NCBI GenBank assembly: GCA_030524765.1
Contig: JAUNGA010000018.1
Coordinates: forward strand, 1 to 37,971
Direction of reading: 5' to 3'
Length of the DNA: 37,971 nucleotides
Source: Bacteroidales bacterium
GTDB lineage: Bacteria; Bacteroidota; Bacteroidia; Bacteroidales; Muribaculaceae
Below, piece by piece: positions 15,161 through 23,042 of this stretch. The translations under genes and the position numbers were made by a program. The notes beneath the pieces were generated by a model. That model saw only the letters and a list, made by a program, of their open reading frames with translations. It ran no database searches and was not told the DNA's origin. Every line of letters starts with the position of its first letter. Positions within the stretch are counted from its first letter, which is position 1.

Positions 15161-16330
15161 TCAGGATGGAGTATTGTTAGCGTTTTGTGATGAGAGTACT
15201 ACAGGGTCGAGATGCACGTCAATCTGCGGGAATGGGAAGTGAATGCCCGCCTTGGGCAGCTGTTTGTAAATCTGCTCGTTGACGTCGTAGAATACGCTCC
15301 AGTAGTCACCGGTCTTTGTCCAGGCGCGGACTTTCAGCACTACTGCGCTGTCGGCCAGCTCGTTGACCACAACCGATGCGTTGCTGTATGGTTTGGCCAT
15401 CTCGACAATGGCACGGGCCTCGCGTATTGCCGCAATACGCCGGTTGACCTGGTTGTGGTGCCGACGGAACAGCCGGCGAAGCATGAATTTGGGTTTTGCG
15501 GCGTCTTGATTGTCGTCGGCAGTCTCTGCTGATGTCTGCTCGTGATCGTCCTGGTCTTTTGCCGGGGCTTTTATGCCGTCCGGTGCACCGGGCACCGGAT
15601 TGTCGACTGTAGGTTCGTTGACTATGCGTTTGTCGGCGTCAAGTATAGCCATGATGGCACTGCGGGCAACGTCGACATCGTCGCCATAGCTTATGGCGAT
15701 ACTCCAGTCAACGCGACGATAGCTTTCGCGCGACCAGTTGTTGACTGATCCGGTCGATAATCCTCCGTTGGGGATTATTATCGACTTATTGTCGTAGGTG
15801 GTGATGACAGTGTGAAAAATCTGTATCTCTTTGACCGTGCCTGCATATCCCTGTGCCTCGATATAGTCGCCGATGCGATAGGGCTTGAGCAACAAAATGA
15901 GTACACCGCCGGCAAAATTCTGCAAGGTGCCGCTGAGGGCCATACCGATCGCGACACCGGCCGAAGCAAAGATGGCGAGAAACGATGATGTCTCTATGCC
16001 GAGTATGCCGATGCACGTCACGACCAATATGAAATAGAGCACGATATTGACCATGCTCAGCAAGAATGTGCGCAGACCGCTGTCGACACGCCGCGTCAGC
16101 AGTATGCGCCGTACGATATTGTAGATCTTGCGTATGACAAACTTGCCGATGTAGAATACGAGTATGGCCAGCGCGAGATTGATGGCCAGGGTGACTATGC
16201 CTGATACCATGCGGTCGAGCAGTTCGTCTATCGGCAGCGAACGCAACATGCCGAGTTCCTGCTTCACGTCGGGAACCGAGTCGGGTATCGCTACCGGTAT
16301 GATATCCTGTATTAATCTGAATAATCGCAT
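15161..16330 (-). CDS. MscS-family mechanosensitive channel with a ~75-residue insert
   Basis: This 389-residue inner-membrane channel of the MscS family opens under membrane tension to release solutes after osmotic downshock. Helices lie at about 43-65 and 88-110, and the pore helix TM3 at about 116-148 (AIFASAGVAIGMALSGTLQNFAGGVLILLLKPYRIGD in part). The beta domain has YDNKSIIIPNGGL-STGSVNNWS. The C-terminal alpha/beta domain is interrupted at about 244-318 by a charged, low-complexity, probably disordered stretch that ends in a basic patch (RRLFRRHHNQVNRR); canonical sequence resumes at VVNELADSAV. The insert is in frame and flanked by normal sequence, so it is not a frameshift. It probably sits in the cytoplasmic cage and may contact nucleic acid, lipid or another protein. 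Gaps are 12 nt to the peptidase upstream and 4 nt to recJ. Confidence 0.9.
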   Translation of the reverse strand: MRLFRLIQDIIPVAIPDSVPDVKQELGMLRSLPIDELLDRMVSGIVTLAINLALAILVFYIGKFVIRKIYNIVRRILLTRRVDSGLRTFLLSMVNIVLYFILVVTCIGILGIETSSFLAIFASAGVAIGMALSGTLQNFAGGVLILLLKPYRIGDYIEAQGYAGTVKEIQIFHTVITTYDNKSIIIPNGGLSTGSVNNWSRESYRRVDWSIAISYGDDVDVARSAIMAILDADKRIVNEPTVDNPVPGAPDGIKAPAKDQDDHEQTSAETADDNQDAAKPKFMLRRLFRRHHNQVNRRIAAIREARAIVEMAKPYSNASVVVNELADSAVVLKVRAWTKTGDYWSVFYDVNEQIYKQLPKAGIHFPFPQIDVHLDPVVLSSQNANNTPS

Positions 16331-16342
16331 GGCTGTGAAACG

Positions 16343-17536
16343 TTAGTCGTGCATGTGATGTGATACGACGTCGACCGCCCATTCGAGCTGCCGGTATCCG
16401 CGTGTCTCGTAGTCAGACGAGGTGTTGAATACGTATGTGGCGAGACCGCTATGGTTGTAAATCACATAATCGTCCCAGAGCCGTTCGGTGGCGGCGGCAT
16501 ATTTGACGACGGCCGAGAGGGCCGCGTCGAATTCGCCGGTTAATGACGACGGCAATTCAGAGTCGACGGCAAGAGCCGAAACATATTCGCCGAAATCGAT
16601 TGAATATCCACGTCGTGAATTGCCGCGATAGTTGGTCACATGCTCGGCGGGATGAGGCAGTGGAGTTACGTCATAGATGGCGGCGGTGGCACGTGCCAGA
16701 CGATCGAGGCCTGCCGTCTCGATGACCGATATGGTGCAAGTGCGGTCAACTGGAGCGGTCTTGGCGTTGTAGTGCTCGTAAGTGATACGGGCGGCATCAG
16801 TCAGCGAGCCGGCGCCACGCATCAGATAGCGCAGTGTCTTGTCATATGGCATGCCGTCGCGTGGCAGTTCAGACGCGCTGGCCACGATGTAAGGCGCGGC
16901 ATGACGCAGTTCATAGGCAACCTCGACAGTGCCCATATAGCAGCAGTCGAAATAGATGTATTCGAGCCCTTGCCCGTCGAGCGCTGTGCTTAGGGCGGTG
17001 ATGTTCATGGTTTTGCCCTGATGTTCACCCCATGTGCGGCGTTTGTCGGCCGGGTCGTCGTATCCGTCATTGTTCCAGCCGTTGCCGTGACTCCAGAGCA
17101 CAAGCGCGAAATTGTCAGCCGGGGCAATCTCTTTGGTATCGTCGATCACTTCGGTCATACGGGCGATGCTGACCGAAATGCTGCCATCGGTATAGTCCTT
17201 GATCTTGACGAGACCGGTTTTAGTCATCTCGTAGAGGGCGTCTGAACCGTCGTGAGCCGAGCGATATACGAGCAGACGGTTGTCGCCAAGATGTCCGGCT
17301 GCGACGGCGGTCTGCATTTCTTTGAGATCCTCGCTATCGGCAGCCGGGATGGTTTTGTCGGTGTACTGATGGTCTACGCCGAGCGAGTTATTGGCAGCCA
17401 TGTAGACAAGCAGAGTGCGGTCTACGCGTTTAGTCACCGGCTGCGGATTGGGCTCCGGGTCATCTCCACAGGACGCCATTGTGGCAAGCATGCCCGATAT
17501 GATGATGCACAGATAGTTGCGTAAATTGTATTTCAT
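16343..17536 (-). CDS. clostripain-family (C11) cysteine peptidase lipoprotein
   Basis: The 397-residue protein starts with a lipoprotein signal (ATMASC, modified Cys 23) followed by a short D/P/N-rich tether. Peptidase family C11 motifs follow: H150 in WSHGNGW and the catalytic Cys in FDCCYMG (C199 by alignment with FDACLMG). These enzymes cleave after Arg or Lys, and in gut Bacteroidales related proteins process exported proteins. The envelope location is inferred from the lipobox. It is the first gene of the minus-strand unit with mscS, recJ and recQ, and its -7 box (17541-17548) leaves almost no leader. Whether it self-cleaves, as some C11 enzymes do, cannot be read from this. Confidence 0.9.
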   Translation of the reverse strand: MKYNLRNYLCIIISGMLATMASCGDDPEPNPQPVTKRVDRTLLVYMAANNSLGVDHQYTDKTIPAADSEDLKEMQTAVAAGHLGDNRLLVYRSAHDGSDALYEMTKTGLVKIKDYTDGSISVSIARMTEVIDDTKEIAPADNFALVLWSHGNGWNNDGYDDPADKRRTWGEHQGKTMNITALSTALDGQGLEYIYFDCCYMGTVEVAYELRHAAPYIVASASELPRDGMPYDKTLRYLMRGAGSLTDAARITYEHYNAKTAPVDRTCTISVIETAGLDRLARATAAIYDVTPLPHPAEHVTNYRGNSRRGYSIDFGEYVSALAVDSELPSSLTGEFDAALSAVVKYAAATERLWDDYVIYNHSGLATYVFNTSSDYETRGYRQLEWAVDVVSHHMHD

Positions 17537-17540
17537 AATA

Positions 17541-17548
17541 CAAAATTA
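17541..17548 (-). promoter_or_regulatory. -7 box of the C11 peptidase-mscS-recJ-recQ unit
   Basis: Minus-strand TAATTTTG (TAnnTTTG), ending 4 nt before the ATG of the peptidase. Transcription would start on or next to the start codon. Confidence 0.6.
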
Positions 17549-17597
17549 CGAAAAAATGTGCAATAATCGCGAATTAATAGCAGTCGTTAACTAAATT

Positions 17598-18551
17598 TTA
17601 CAGCGTGGCCATCAGCAGCGTTGCGTTACCTTCGATACGAGGCATGGGCGATGCCGCGGGAATAAGTGCCGTGGCTCCGTGGCGCAGCGTCATGCGGCCG
17701 TCGACCGAGCATTGGCCGTCGATACACATCAGTACTGCAAATGTGTCGTGAGGACGCTGTGGGGTGACACCGTGGCCGGCCACAGTCAGACGGCTTACTC
17801 TGAAGTGCTCGCAGCTGACCAGAGCCGTGTCGCCGTCGCCGGGCTGCAGGCGACAGCAGTCGGTTGATCCGAAGTCGATCGCTTCTCGGGCAAGCTCGGT
17901 ATGCAACTGTCGGGGTACACCGTTTGAGTCGAGCCGGTCGTAATCATAGATGCGGTAGGTGATGTCTGATGCCTGCTGTATCTCTGCCAGAAATGTGCCG
18001 GCCCCGATTGCGTGTACGCGCCCCGAAGGCAGATAGAATGTGTCGCCCGGTGCGACATCGTGTCGTGTGACGGCCTGCATGATGCTCTTGTCGGCGGTCA
18101 TGGCAGTATATGTGGCAGGGGTCATGGGACGGTTGAATCCGGCATAGATGGCAGCGTCGCCGCGTGTGCCGATGACATACCACATCTCGACCTTGCCGGG
18201 CGATGCATGATTGCGCATCGCCATCTCGTCGCCCGGATGTACCTGCAACGACAGATCTCGGTCGGCATCGATAAATTTGACAAGAAGCGGAAACCGCAGG
18301 CCATAGCGTTCGATTGATCTCCGGCCGACAAGTTGTTCGCCATATCGTGTTACAAGTCCGTGCAGGGTGACGCCGCGTTCGGGACCTTCGGCCACGATAG
18401 ACTGCCACTCGCCCATGTCGCTGATCTCCCAGCTCTCGCCCACCGAGGTCGGACCGTCGCTGATGCCTTTGAACCGGCATATGGCATCGCCTCCCCATAT
18501 CGTTGATTTGAGGATCGGATCAAATATGTAGATAGGCTGCGGTTTAGGCAT
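17598..18551 (-). CDS. manA: class I mannose-6-phosphate isomerase (short, Bacillus-type)
   Basis: ManA interconverts fructose-6-phosphate and mannose-6-phosphate in the cytoplasm, feeding mannose into glycolysis or supplying GDP-mannose synthesis. Zinc ligands are visible: Q103 and H105 in LQVHPGD, E122 in KVEMWYV and H180 in GRVHAIGAG. The catalytic Arg is R200 in TYRIYDYDR. The N-terminus has the typical IWGG. At 317 residues it is the short form. It lies 87 nt downstream of the GH5 mannanase-like gene on the same strand but has its own -7 box (18581-18588). It supplies the precursor for the gmd/fcl pathway 8 kb away, while the phosphomannomutase and GDP-mannose pyrophosphorylase steps are not in this window. 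Confidence 0.94.
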   Translation of the reverse strand: MPKPQPIYIFDPILKSTIWGGDAICRFKGISDGPTSVGESWEISDMGEWQSIVAEGPERGVTLHGLVTRYGEQLVGRRSIERYGLRFPLLVKFIDADRDLSLQVHPGDEMAMRNHASPGKVEMWYVIGTRGDAAIYAGFNRPMTPATYTAMTADKSIMQAVTRHDVAPGDTFYLPSGRVHAIGAGTFLAEIQQASDITYRIYDYDRLDSNGVPRQLHTELAREAIDFGSTDCCRLQPGDGDTALVSCEHFRVSRLTVAGHGVTPQRPHDTFAVLMCIDGQCSVDGRMTLRHGATALIPAASPMPRIEGNATLLMATL

Positions 18552-18580
18552 AAATTGTCTGATCGGTAGTTTTCGCAGCG

Positions 18581-18588
18581 CAAAAGTA
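18581..18588 (-). promoter_or_regulatory. -7 box for manA
   Basis: Minus-strand TACTTTTG (TAnnTTTG), 29 nt before the manA ATG; the -33 element is imperfect (TTAG at the right spacing). Confidence 0.5.
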
Positions 18589-18638
18589 CAAATTTTTTTA
18601 TGAGTATGCCTAAAGTTTTATAAGAAATGTGGGATTTG

Positions 18639-19928
18639 TCAGCGCTTGTTGGCCGAGCCGATAATATCAAGAGTTGTGGTGTCGGTGGCAAAAATGCTGT
18701 TGAGACCCTGCTGTTCCTGGGCCGGATCGCCGGTGTAGGGGTCGCCCGGCTGCCATTCGATGTGGCGGGGTGCGGCATGTCCGCCCCAGCCCCACAGATT
18801 ACATCCGGCCAACGACGTGCTGTCGCCGATCATCTCGAATACCGCTGTATAGAACCGGTCGCGTCCGTGTGTCGGTGTGCCTGCCTCAAACCGCATGAAG
18901 TCACGCGGATAACCGAATTCCTCGAGTACAAGCGGCTTGCCAAGACGACGGCTGATGGCGGCATGGTCGCTGACATAACCGGCTGCTCTGACGGCGGCGC
19001 TGTCTGCGTTTACCACAGTTGTGGCCGAGTCGACCCATCCCCAGTTGTAGGGCCATATATGTATGGTGGCATAGTCGATGTCGGGCAGGGCATGTATGGC
19101 GGCCCACAGATCGATGTCGGTCTCGCAGCCATGACTGCCCTCGCTGCCTACCGATACCATGTGGTTGGGATCGGCGGCTTTGATGCGCCGTGCCGATGAT
19201 TCGATCCACTCGAGTAGCATCGGTTTGTTTTCATCGCTGAATGCACGCGGCTCATTGGCTATCTGCCAGGCCATTATTGCCGGACTCTCGGCATATGGCC
19301 GGCCGTTGACAGAGCTTACGCGTCCGACGATATTGTCGATATGCCTGGCAAACATAGCTTTCGCCGAGTCGTTACGCAGAAATCCGGCGGCATACTCCAT
19401 ATAGGCCGGCCATCCGTCATTGGCCGGTATGGGCGCCTCACCCGCGCCTGCCCATTCGAGATATGTGCCATATCCGCCGCTCCATTCCCATGCATTGTTG
19501 AGATATATCACGGCTGTCATGCCACGTTGCTCAAGCCGGTCGAGCAGATAGTCGAGTCCGCGCAGCAGGGTGTCGTTGTAGATGCCCGGTGCCGTCTGCA
19601 GCACAGGCTCGATATGTGAGCGCAGACCTTCACGGCCGTCGCCTCCGGCCAGTACGCGCAGATTTGTCACACCGAGCGATTGCAGCATGTCGAGCTCGCG
19701 CTCAAGACGGACGCGGTCGCCGCCGCGGCCATCTGATGCCAATATTGGCGCATACCACATGTTGACTCCTATGTAGGGTCTCACTGCAGAGTCTCCGATT
19801 ACGAAGTGTCCGTCACTGACTGTCATGATATCGGCGCCGGACTGATGTTGCTGACTGCCTGCGCCGGTCGCACATGCAGCTACTGCGGCCGATGCCGCTA
19901 TGATTGTTCCGTAGAGTAATTTTTGCAT
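18639..19928 (-). CDS. GH5 family glycosidase lipoprotein, beta-mannanase-like
   Basis: The 429-residue protein starts with a lipoprotein signal peptide (lipobox VAAC, Cys 19) and then a single (beta/alpha)8 glycoside hydrolase domain. The GH5 catalytic pair is clear: acid/base E226 in WQIANEP and nucleophile E337 in VLEEFGYP. NMWYAP near residue 58, AVIYLNNAWEWSGG near 140 and HIWPYNWGW near 292 fit the GH5_7 endo-beta-mannanase subgroup. It is probably surface-attached or periplasmic, cutting beta-mannans. It stands next to manA, which would use released mannose after phosphorylation; that link is inference from position. The promoter is at 19949-19980. No terminator is seen before manA, so some read-through into manA is likely. 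Confidence 0.9.
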   Translation of the reverse strand: MQKLLYGTIIAASAAVAACATGAGSQQHQSGADIMTVSDGHFVIGDSAVRPYIGVNMWYAPILASDGRGGDRVRLERELDMLQSLGVTNLRVLAGGDGREGLRSHIEPVLQTAPGIYNDTLLRGLDYLLDRLEQRGMTAVIYLNNAWEWSGGYGTYLEWAGAGEAPIPANDGWPAYMEYAAGFLRNDSAKAMFARHIDNIVGRVSSVNGRPYAESPAIMAWQIANEPRAFSDENKPMLLEWIESSARRIKAADPNHMVSVGSEGSHGCETDIDLWAAIHALPDIDYATIHIWPYNWGWVDSATTVVNADSAAVRAAGYVSDHAAISRRLGKPLVLEEFGYPRDFMRFEAGTPTHGRDRFYTAVFEMIGDSTSLAGCNLWGWGGHAAPRHIEWQPGDPYTGDPAQEQQGLNSIFATDTTTLDIIGSANKR

Positions 19929-19948
19929 GGTAATGGTTGATTATTGTA

Positions 19949-19980
19949 CAAAACTATGCAAAAACGCCTTGCCGTGCAAC
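19949..19980 (-). promoter_or_regulatory. promoter of the GH5 gene
   Basis: Minus strand: -33 GTTG (19977-19980), a 20-nt spacer and -7 TAGTTTTG (19949-19956). The -33 box sits inside the loop of the upstream terminator (19960-19995). Confidence 0.65.
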
Positions 19981-19995
19981 TTAATGCGGGCAAGG
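19960..19995 (-). terminator. terminator after the DUF695 gene, overlapping the GH5 promoter
   Basis: Minus strand: CCTTGCC (19989-19995) pairs with GGCAAGG (19967-19973) around a 15-nt loop, and after CG comes TTTTT (19960-19964). It ends the lpx-rnpB-DUF695 transcript while overlapping the promoter of the next gene. Confidence 0.7.
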
Positions 19996-20036
19996 TGTCA
20001 GTAATGGTCAATAAAGGTCAAAGACGACGGATGCGG

Positions 20037-20459
20037 TCAGTTGATCTCGCATTCGTGCATTTCGTCATACTCGGCCCAGTCGGGATCGTTCTCGGCCGAT
20101 ATCACGAGCGGCAGCAACGGCAGATCGGCCAGCGCCTCGTTGAGTTTTTTCTGGAATATGTTTGTACTCAGGGTATAGAATACCCATTCACGCTCGCCGG
20201 CACCGGTATAGATGCCTGTCATGACGGCTACCGGATCTCGCTGCAGGATGTCTTGCAGGGCATCTGTAGCCTGCTCCATCAGTTGGGCATCGGCGTCAGA
20301 CGGCATGCCCGCGTCGGGTGCATCGCTGTAGCGCCAGCTGATGTTGATGCGTATGCAGAACCGCGGATTGTTGCGGAATGTCGAGATGTCGTTGCGGCCC
20401 GATACCATTATCAGGCGTCCGTCGGCCGATTCGGCCGGAGCTGTCCACCAGTCGTTCAT
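20037..20459 (-). CDS. DUF695 domain-containing protein
   Basis: This 140-residue soluble protein has no signal peptide. It begins MNDWWTAPAES and carries the conserved-looking stretches RFCIRINISWRY, DAQLMEQATDALQ, PVAVMTGIYTGAGEREWVFYT and LPLLPLVISAENDPDWAEYDEM, which I recognise as the DUF695 family of small proteins of unknown function. It ends in an acidic tail. Its start lies 19 nt beyond the 3' end of the RNase P RNA, with that RNA's T-tract in between and no clear TAnnTTTG box, so it probably depends on read-through from the lpx-rnpB transcript. Its own terminator is at 19960-19995. I propose no function. Confidence 0.8.
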   Translation of the reverse strand: MNDWWTAPAESADGRLIMVSGRNDISTFRNNPRFCIRINISWRYSDAPDAGMPSDADAQLMEQATDALQDILQRDPVAVMTGIYTGAGEREWVFYTLSTNIFQKKLNEALADLPLLPLVISAENDPDWAEYDEMHECEIN

Positions 20460-20478
20460 ATATTCAAGAAAAGAAAAA

Positions 20479-20860
20479 AGTCAGGCAGGGGCCGGGTATA
20501 AGCCGGGTTATGTGACCGGAGCCGTATCGGCCGCGTGGACCGACAAGCGCCGCGCCGTCTGTCATTTATCTGAGCAGTCTACCCCCCGGCAAAGGGACGA
20601 GCAGCCCCATGATGCCGGTATACTTGACCTTGCAACCCATAAGAAGTGCGGCACACAATATCGCTATCGTGCCCGGTGGGCTCTTACCCCGCCTTTTCAC
20701 CCTTACCGTACCTGCGAGAGGTGCGGCGGTTGTTTTCTGTCACTCTTGCTCCGACGTTTCCGCCGGCTCCCCGAGGGGAGTATGGTGCTCTGCGTTGCCC
20801 GGACTTTCCTCCGGCACTTTACAGGAAATGCCGGCGACAGACCCTCGGCCCCGCCTGACT
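20479..20860 (-). ncRNA. rnpB: RNase P RNA (bacterial class A)
   Basis: This is the catalytic RNA of RNase P, which removes the 5' leader from pre-tRNAs. On the minus strand the diagnostic GAGGAAAGTCCGGGC (20797-20811), the central GGGTGAAAAGG and AAGAGCCCACCG blocks, and the 3' ACATAACCCGGCTTAT (20498-20513) are all present in the right order. The two ends pair as helix P1: AGTCAGGC at 20853-20860 with GCCTGACT at 20479-20486. The length, about 382 nt, is normal. A run of T directly follows P1, so that helix can double as the terminator. The mature 5' end lies only 7 nt after the lpxA stop codon. I see no TAnnTTTG box in that gap, so the promoter is either inside lpxA or the RNA is cut from the lpx mRNA. 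Confidence 0.96.
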
Positions 20861-20867
20861 GTGTATA

Positions 20868-21644
20868 TCAGAAGTAACCGCGGATTATACCGCGCTTTGA
20901 GTTACGCACAAACTGTATGATCTCATCGCGCTCTTTTGTCGCCGGCAGCTCGGCCTCGATGCGCTCGATAGCATCAGAGACGTTGAGCGACGACATGTAG
21001 ATATAGCGGTAGATCTCCTGGATGTCGCGTATGGTCTCGTTTGAGAATCCGCGGCGGCGCAGACCTATCGAGTTGATGCCGGTGTAGGCAATCGGTTCGC
21101 GTGCGGCTTTGACATAAGGCGGGATGTCTTTGTTGATCAGTGCGCCGCCCTGTATCATCACATGTGTGCCGAGATGGCAGAACTGGTGCACAAGAGTGCC
21201 GCCGCCTATGACGGCAAAATTGTCTACGACCACCTCGCCGGCCAGCTGGGTGGCATTGCTGATGATGACGTTGTCACCCACGATGCAGTCATGTGCGACA
21301 TGCGAGTAGGCCATGATGAGGCAGTTGTTGCCGACAACGGTCTTGCCGCGTGCGGCTGTGCCGCGGTTGACGGTCACACACTCGCGTATGGTGGTGTTGT
21401 CACCTATGATGGCCAGGGTGTCTTCGCCCTGATATTTCAGATCCTGAGGAATTGCGCCGATCACTGCGCCGGGGAATATGGTGCAGTTGCTGCCGATGCG
21501 TGTGCCCTCGAGAATAGTGGCTCCGGAGAGGATGCGTGTGCCCTCGCCGATCTCAACGTTCTGGTCGATAGTCACAAATGGATCTATGACCACGCTCGAC
21601 GGGATCTTGGCGGCAGGATGGATGTAAGCTAACGGTTGTTTCAT
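20868..21644 (-). CDS. lpxA: UDP-N-acetylglucosamine acyltransferase LpxA
   Basis: LpxA moves a hydroxyacyl chain from acyl carrier protein to UDP-GlcNAc, the first step of lipid A synthesis in the cytoplasm. The 258 residues show the left-handed beta-helix hexapeptide pattern through about residue 180, with the catalytic His in MAYSHVAHDC (H118, equivalent to H125 of the E. coli enzyme), then GGGTLVHQFCHLG, IPPYVKA and GINSIGLRRRGF, and a helical C-terminus. It begins 3 nt after the lpxC/fabZ stop, so it is cotranscribed. The gene is followed after 7 nt by rnpB. Confidence 0.97.
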   Translation of the reverse strand: MKQPLAYIHPAAKIPSSVVIDPFVTIDQNVEIGEGTRILSGATILEGTRIGSNCTIFPGAVIGAIPQDLKYQGEDTLAIIGDNTTIRECVTVNRGTAARGKTVVGNNCLIMAYSHVAHDCIVGDNVIISNATQLAGEVVVDNFAVIGGGTLVHQFCHLGTHVMIQGGALINKDIPPYVKAAREPIAYTGINSIGLRRRGFSNETIRDIQEIYRYIYMSSLNVSDAIERIEAELPATKERDEIIQFVRNSKRGIIRGYF

Positions 21645-21647
21645 CTC

Positions 21648-23030
21648 TTATTTGTTTTTGATAATCTGGGCCATGAACTCACATTCGCAGACGATTTTCT
21701 CGCCGACAAACGCACGGCCTTTCATAACGGCGCAGCCACGGCGCAGATCGGTCATAAAAGATACATGGAAGAGCAGGGTGTCGCCGGGCACGACTTTCTG
21801 ACGGAACTTGACATTGTCGATCTTCATGAAGTAGGTCGAGTAGCGTTCGGGCTCCTCGACGGTACTCAGCACCAGCAGACCGCCTGTCTGTGCCATAGCC
21901 TCGACCATGAGTACACCGGGCATCACGGGCTCCTGGGGGAAGTGGCCAGTGAAGAAAGGCTCGTTTGAGGTGACGTTCTTGACACCTACGATATATTGTG
22001 CGCCCTTCTCGATCACTTTGTCGACGAGCAGGAAGGGATAGCGGTGGGGCAGCAGTGAGCGTATCTGATTGTTATCCATCAGCGGCTCGCGGTTGGGATC
22101 GTAGACGGGAGCCTGGATGTCCTGACGCTTGATGTCGCGACGGATGTCTTTTGCCAGACGGGTGTTGATGGTGTGGCCGGGTTTGGTCGCGATGACTTTG
22201 CCCTTGAGAGGACGGCCGATGAGTGCGATGTCGCCGATCACATCGAGCAGTTTGTGACGGGCGGGCTCGTTGTCAAACTGCAGCGGATCGGGGTTGATAT
22301 AGCCGAATGTATCGACCGTAGGGCATTTGACACCCATCAGGTCGGCGATTGCCTGCAGGCTCTCGGCACTCATGGGGCTGTCATAGATGACGATGGCGTT
22401 GTCGAGATCGCCGCCCTTGATGAGACCGGCTGCCACGAGGGGCTCGATCTCGCGCACAAACACAAATGTGCGCGCAGGGGCGATCTGGGTGTCAAACTCG
22501 TCGACATGTTCCATCGACGCATACTGGTTGGCCAGTACGGGCGATTCGAAATTGACTTTTACCTCGACGCTGAATTCATCGTCGGGCAGAATCATGATTT
22601 TTGAACCGGTCGTCTCATCGGTCACCTCGATCTTGTGTTTGACGATATAAAAATCTTTTTCGGCCTTCTGCTCTACGGTGCCGACTGCCGCTATAGCCTC
22701 GGCATAGGGCTTGGCGCTGCCGTCGAGGATGGGCAGCTCGGGGCCGTTTACCTTGATGAGACAGTTGTCGATGCCGGCTGCATAAAGGGCCGCCATGGCA
22801 TGCTCGACGGTGCTCACCTGCACATCGCCTTTGGCCAGAACTGTACCGCGGTTGGTGGCTATGACATTCTCGGCGAGGCAGTCGATGACCGGAGCGTCCT
22901 CGATGTCGGTACGCTGTATTTTATAGCCGTGATTGTCTGCGGCGGGGCAGAACTCGGCTGTTAACTGACAACCTGTGTGCAGGCCTTTGCCCGACAGGGT
23001 AAAAGATTCTTTGAGGGTTAGCTGGTTCAT
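21648..23030 (-). CDS. bifunctional LpxC deacetylase / FabZ dehydratase fusion
   Basis: This 460-residue protein fuses two enzymes. Residues 1-305 are LpxC, the zinc deacetylase that commits UDP-acyl-GlcNAc to lipid A; zinc ligands are H77 (STVEHAMAAL), H259 and D263 (HKLLDVIGD), with catalytic H286 in PGHTINTRLAK. Residues about 318-460 are FabZ, the beta-hydroxyacyl-ACP dehydratase of fatty-acid elongation, with H363 (TGHFPQEPVMPG) and E377 (VEAMAQTGG). The fusion is an established trait of Bacteroidetes-type genomes and ties the lipid A and fatty-acid branches together. It lies in lpxD-lpxC/fabZ-lpxA order with gaps of 12 and 3 nt. Confidence 0.97.
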   Translation of the reverse strand: MNQLTLKESFTLSGKGLHTGCQLTAEFCPAADNHGYKIQRTDIEDAPVIDCLAENVIATNRGTVLAKGDVQVSTVEHAMAALYAAGIDNCLIKVNGPELPILDGSAKPYAEAIAAVGTVEQKAEKDFYIVKHKIEVTDETTGSKIMILPDDEFSVEVKVNFESPVLANQYASMEHVDEFDTQIAPARTFVFVREIEPLVAAGLIKGGDLDNAIVIYDSPMSAESLQAIADLMGVKCPTVDTFGYINPDPLQFDNEPARHKLLDVIGDIALIGRPLKGKVIATKPGHTINTRLAKDIRRDIKRQDIQAPVYDPNREPLMDNNQIRSLLPHRYPFLLVDKVIEKGAQYIVGVKNVTSNEPFFTGHFPQEPVMPGVLMVEAMAQTGGLLVLSTVEEPERYSTYFMKIDNVKFRQKVVPGDTLLFHVSFMTDLRRGCAVMKGRAFVGEKIVCECEFMAQIIKNK

Positions 23031-23042
23031 TATATCGTGTTT

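Noticed and set aside
20341-20920. Several overlapping plus-strand open frames
   Set aside because: They lie across the RNase P RNA gene on the other strand; the RNA signature blocks explain the sequence and the peptides look like nothing known.
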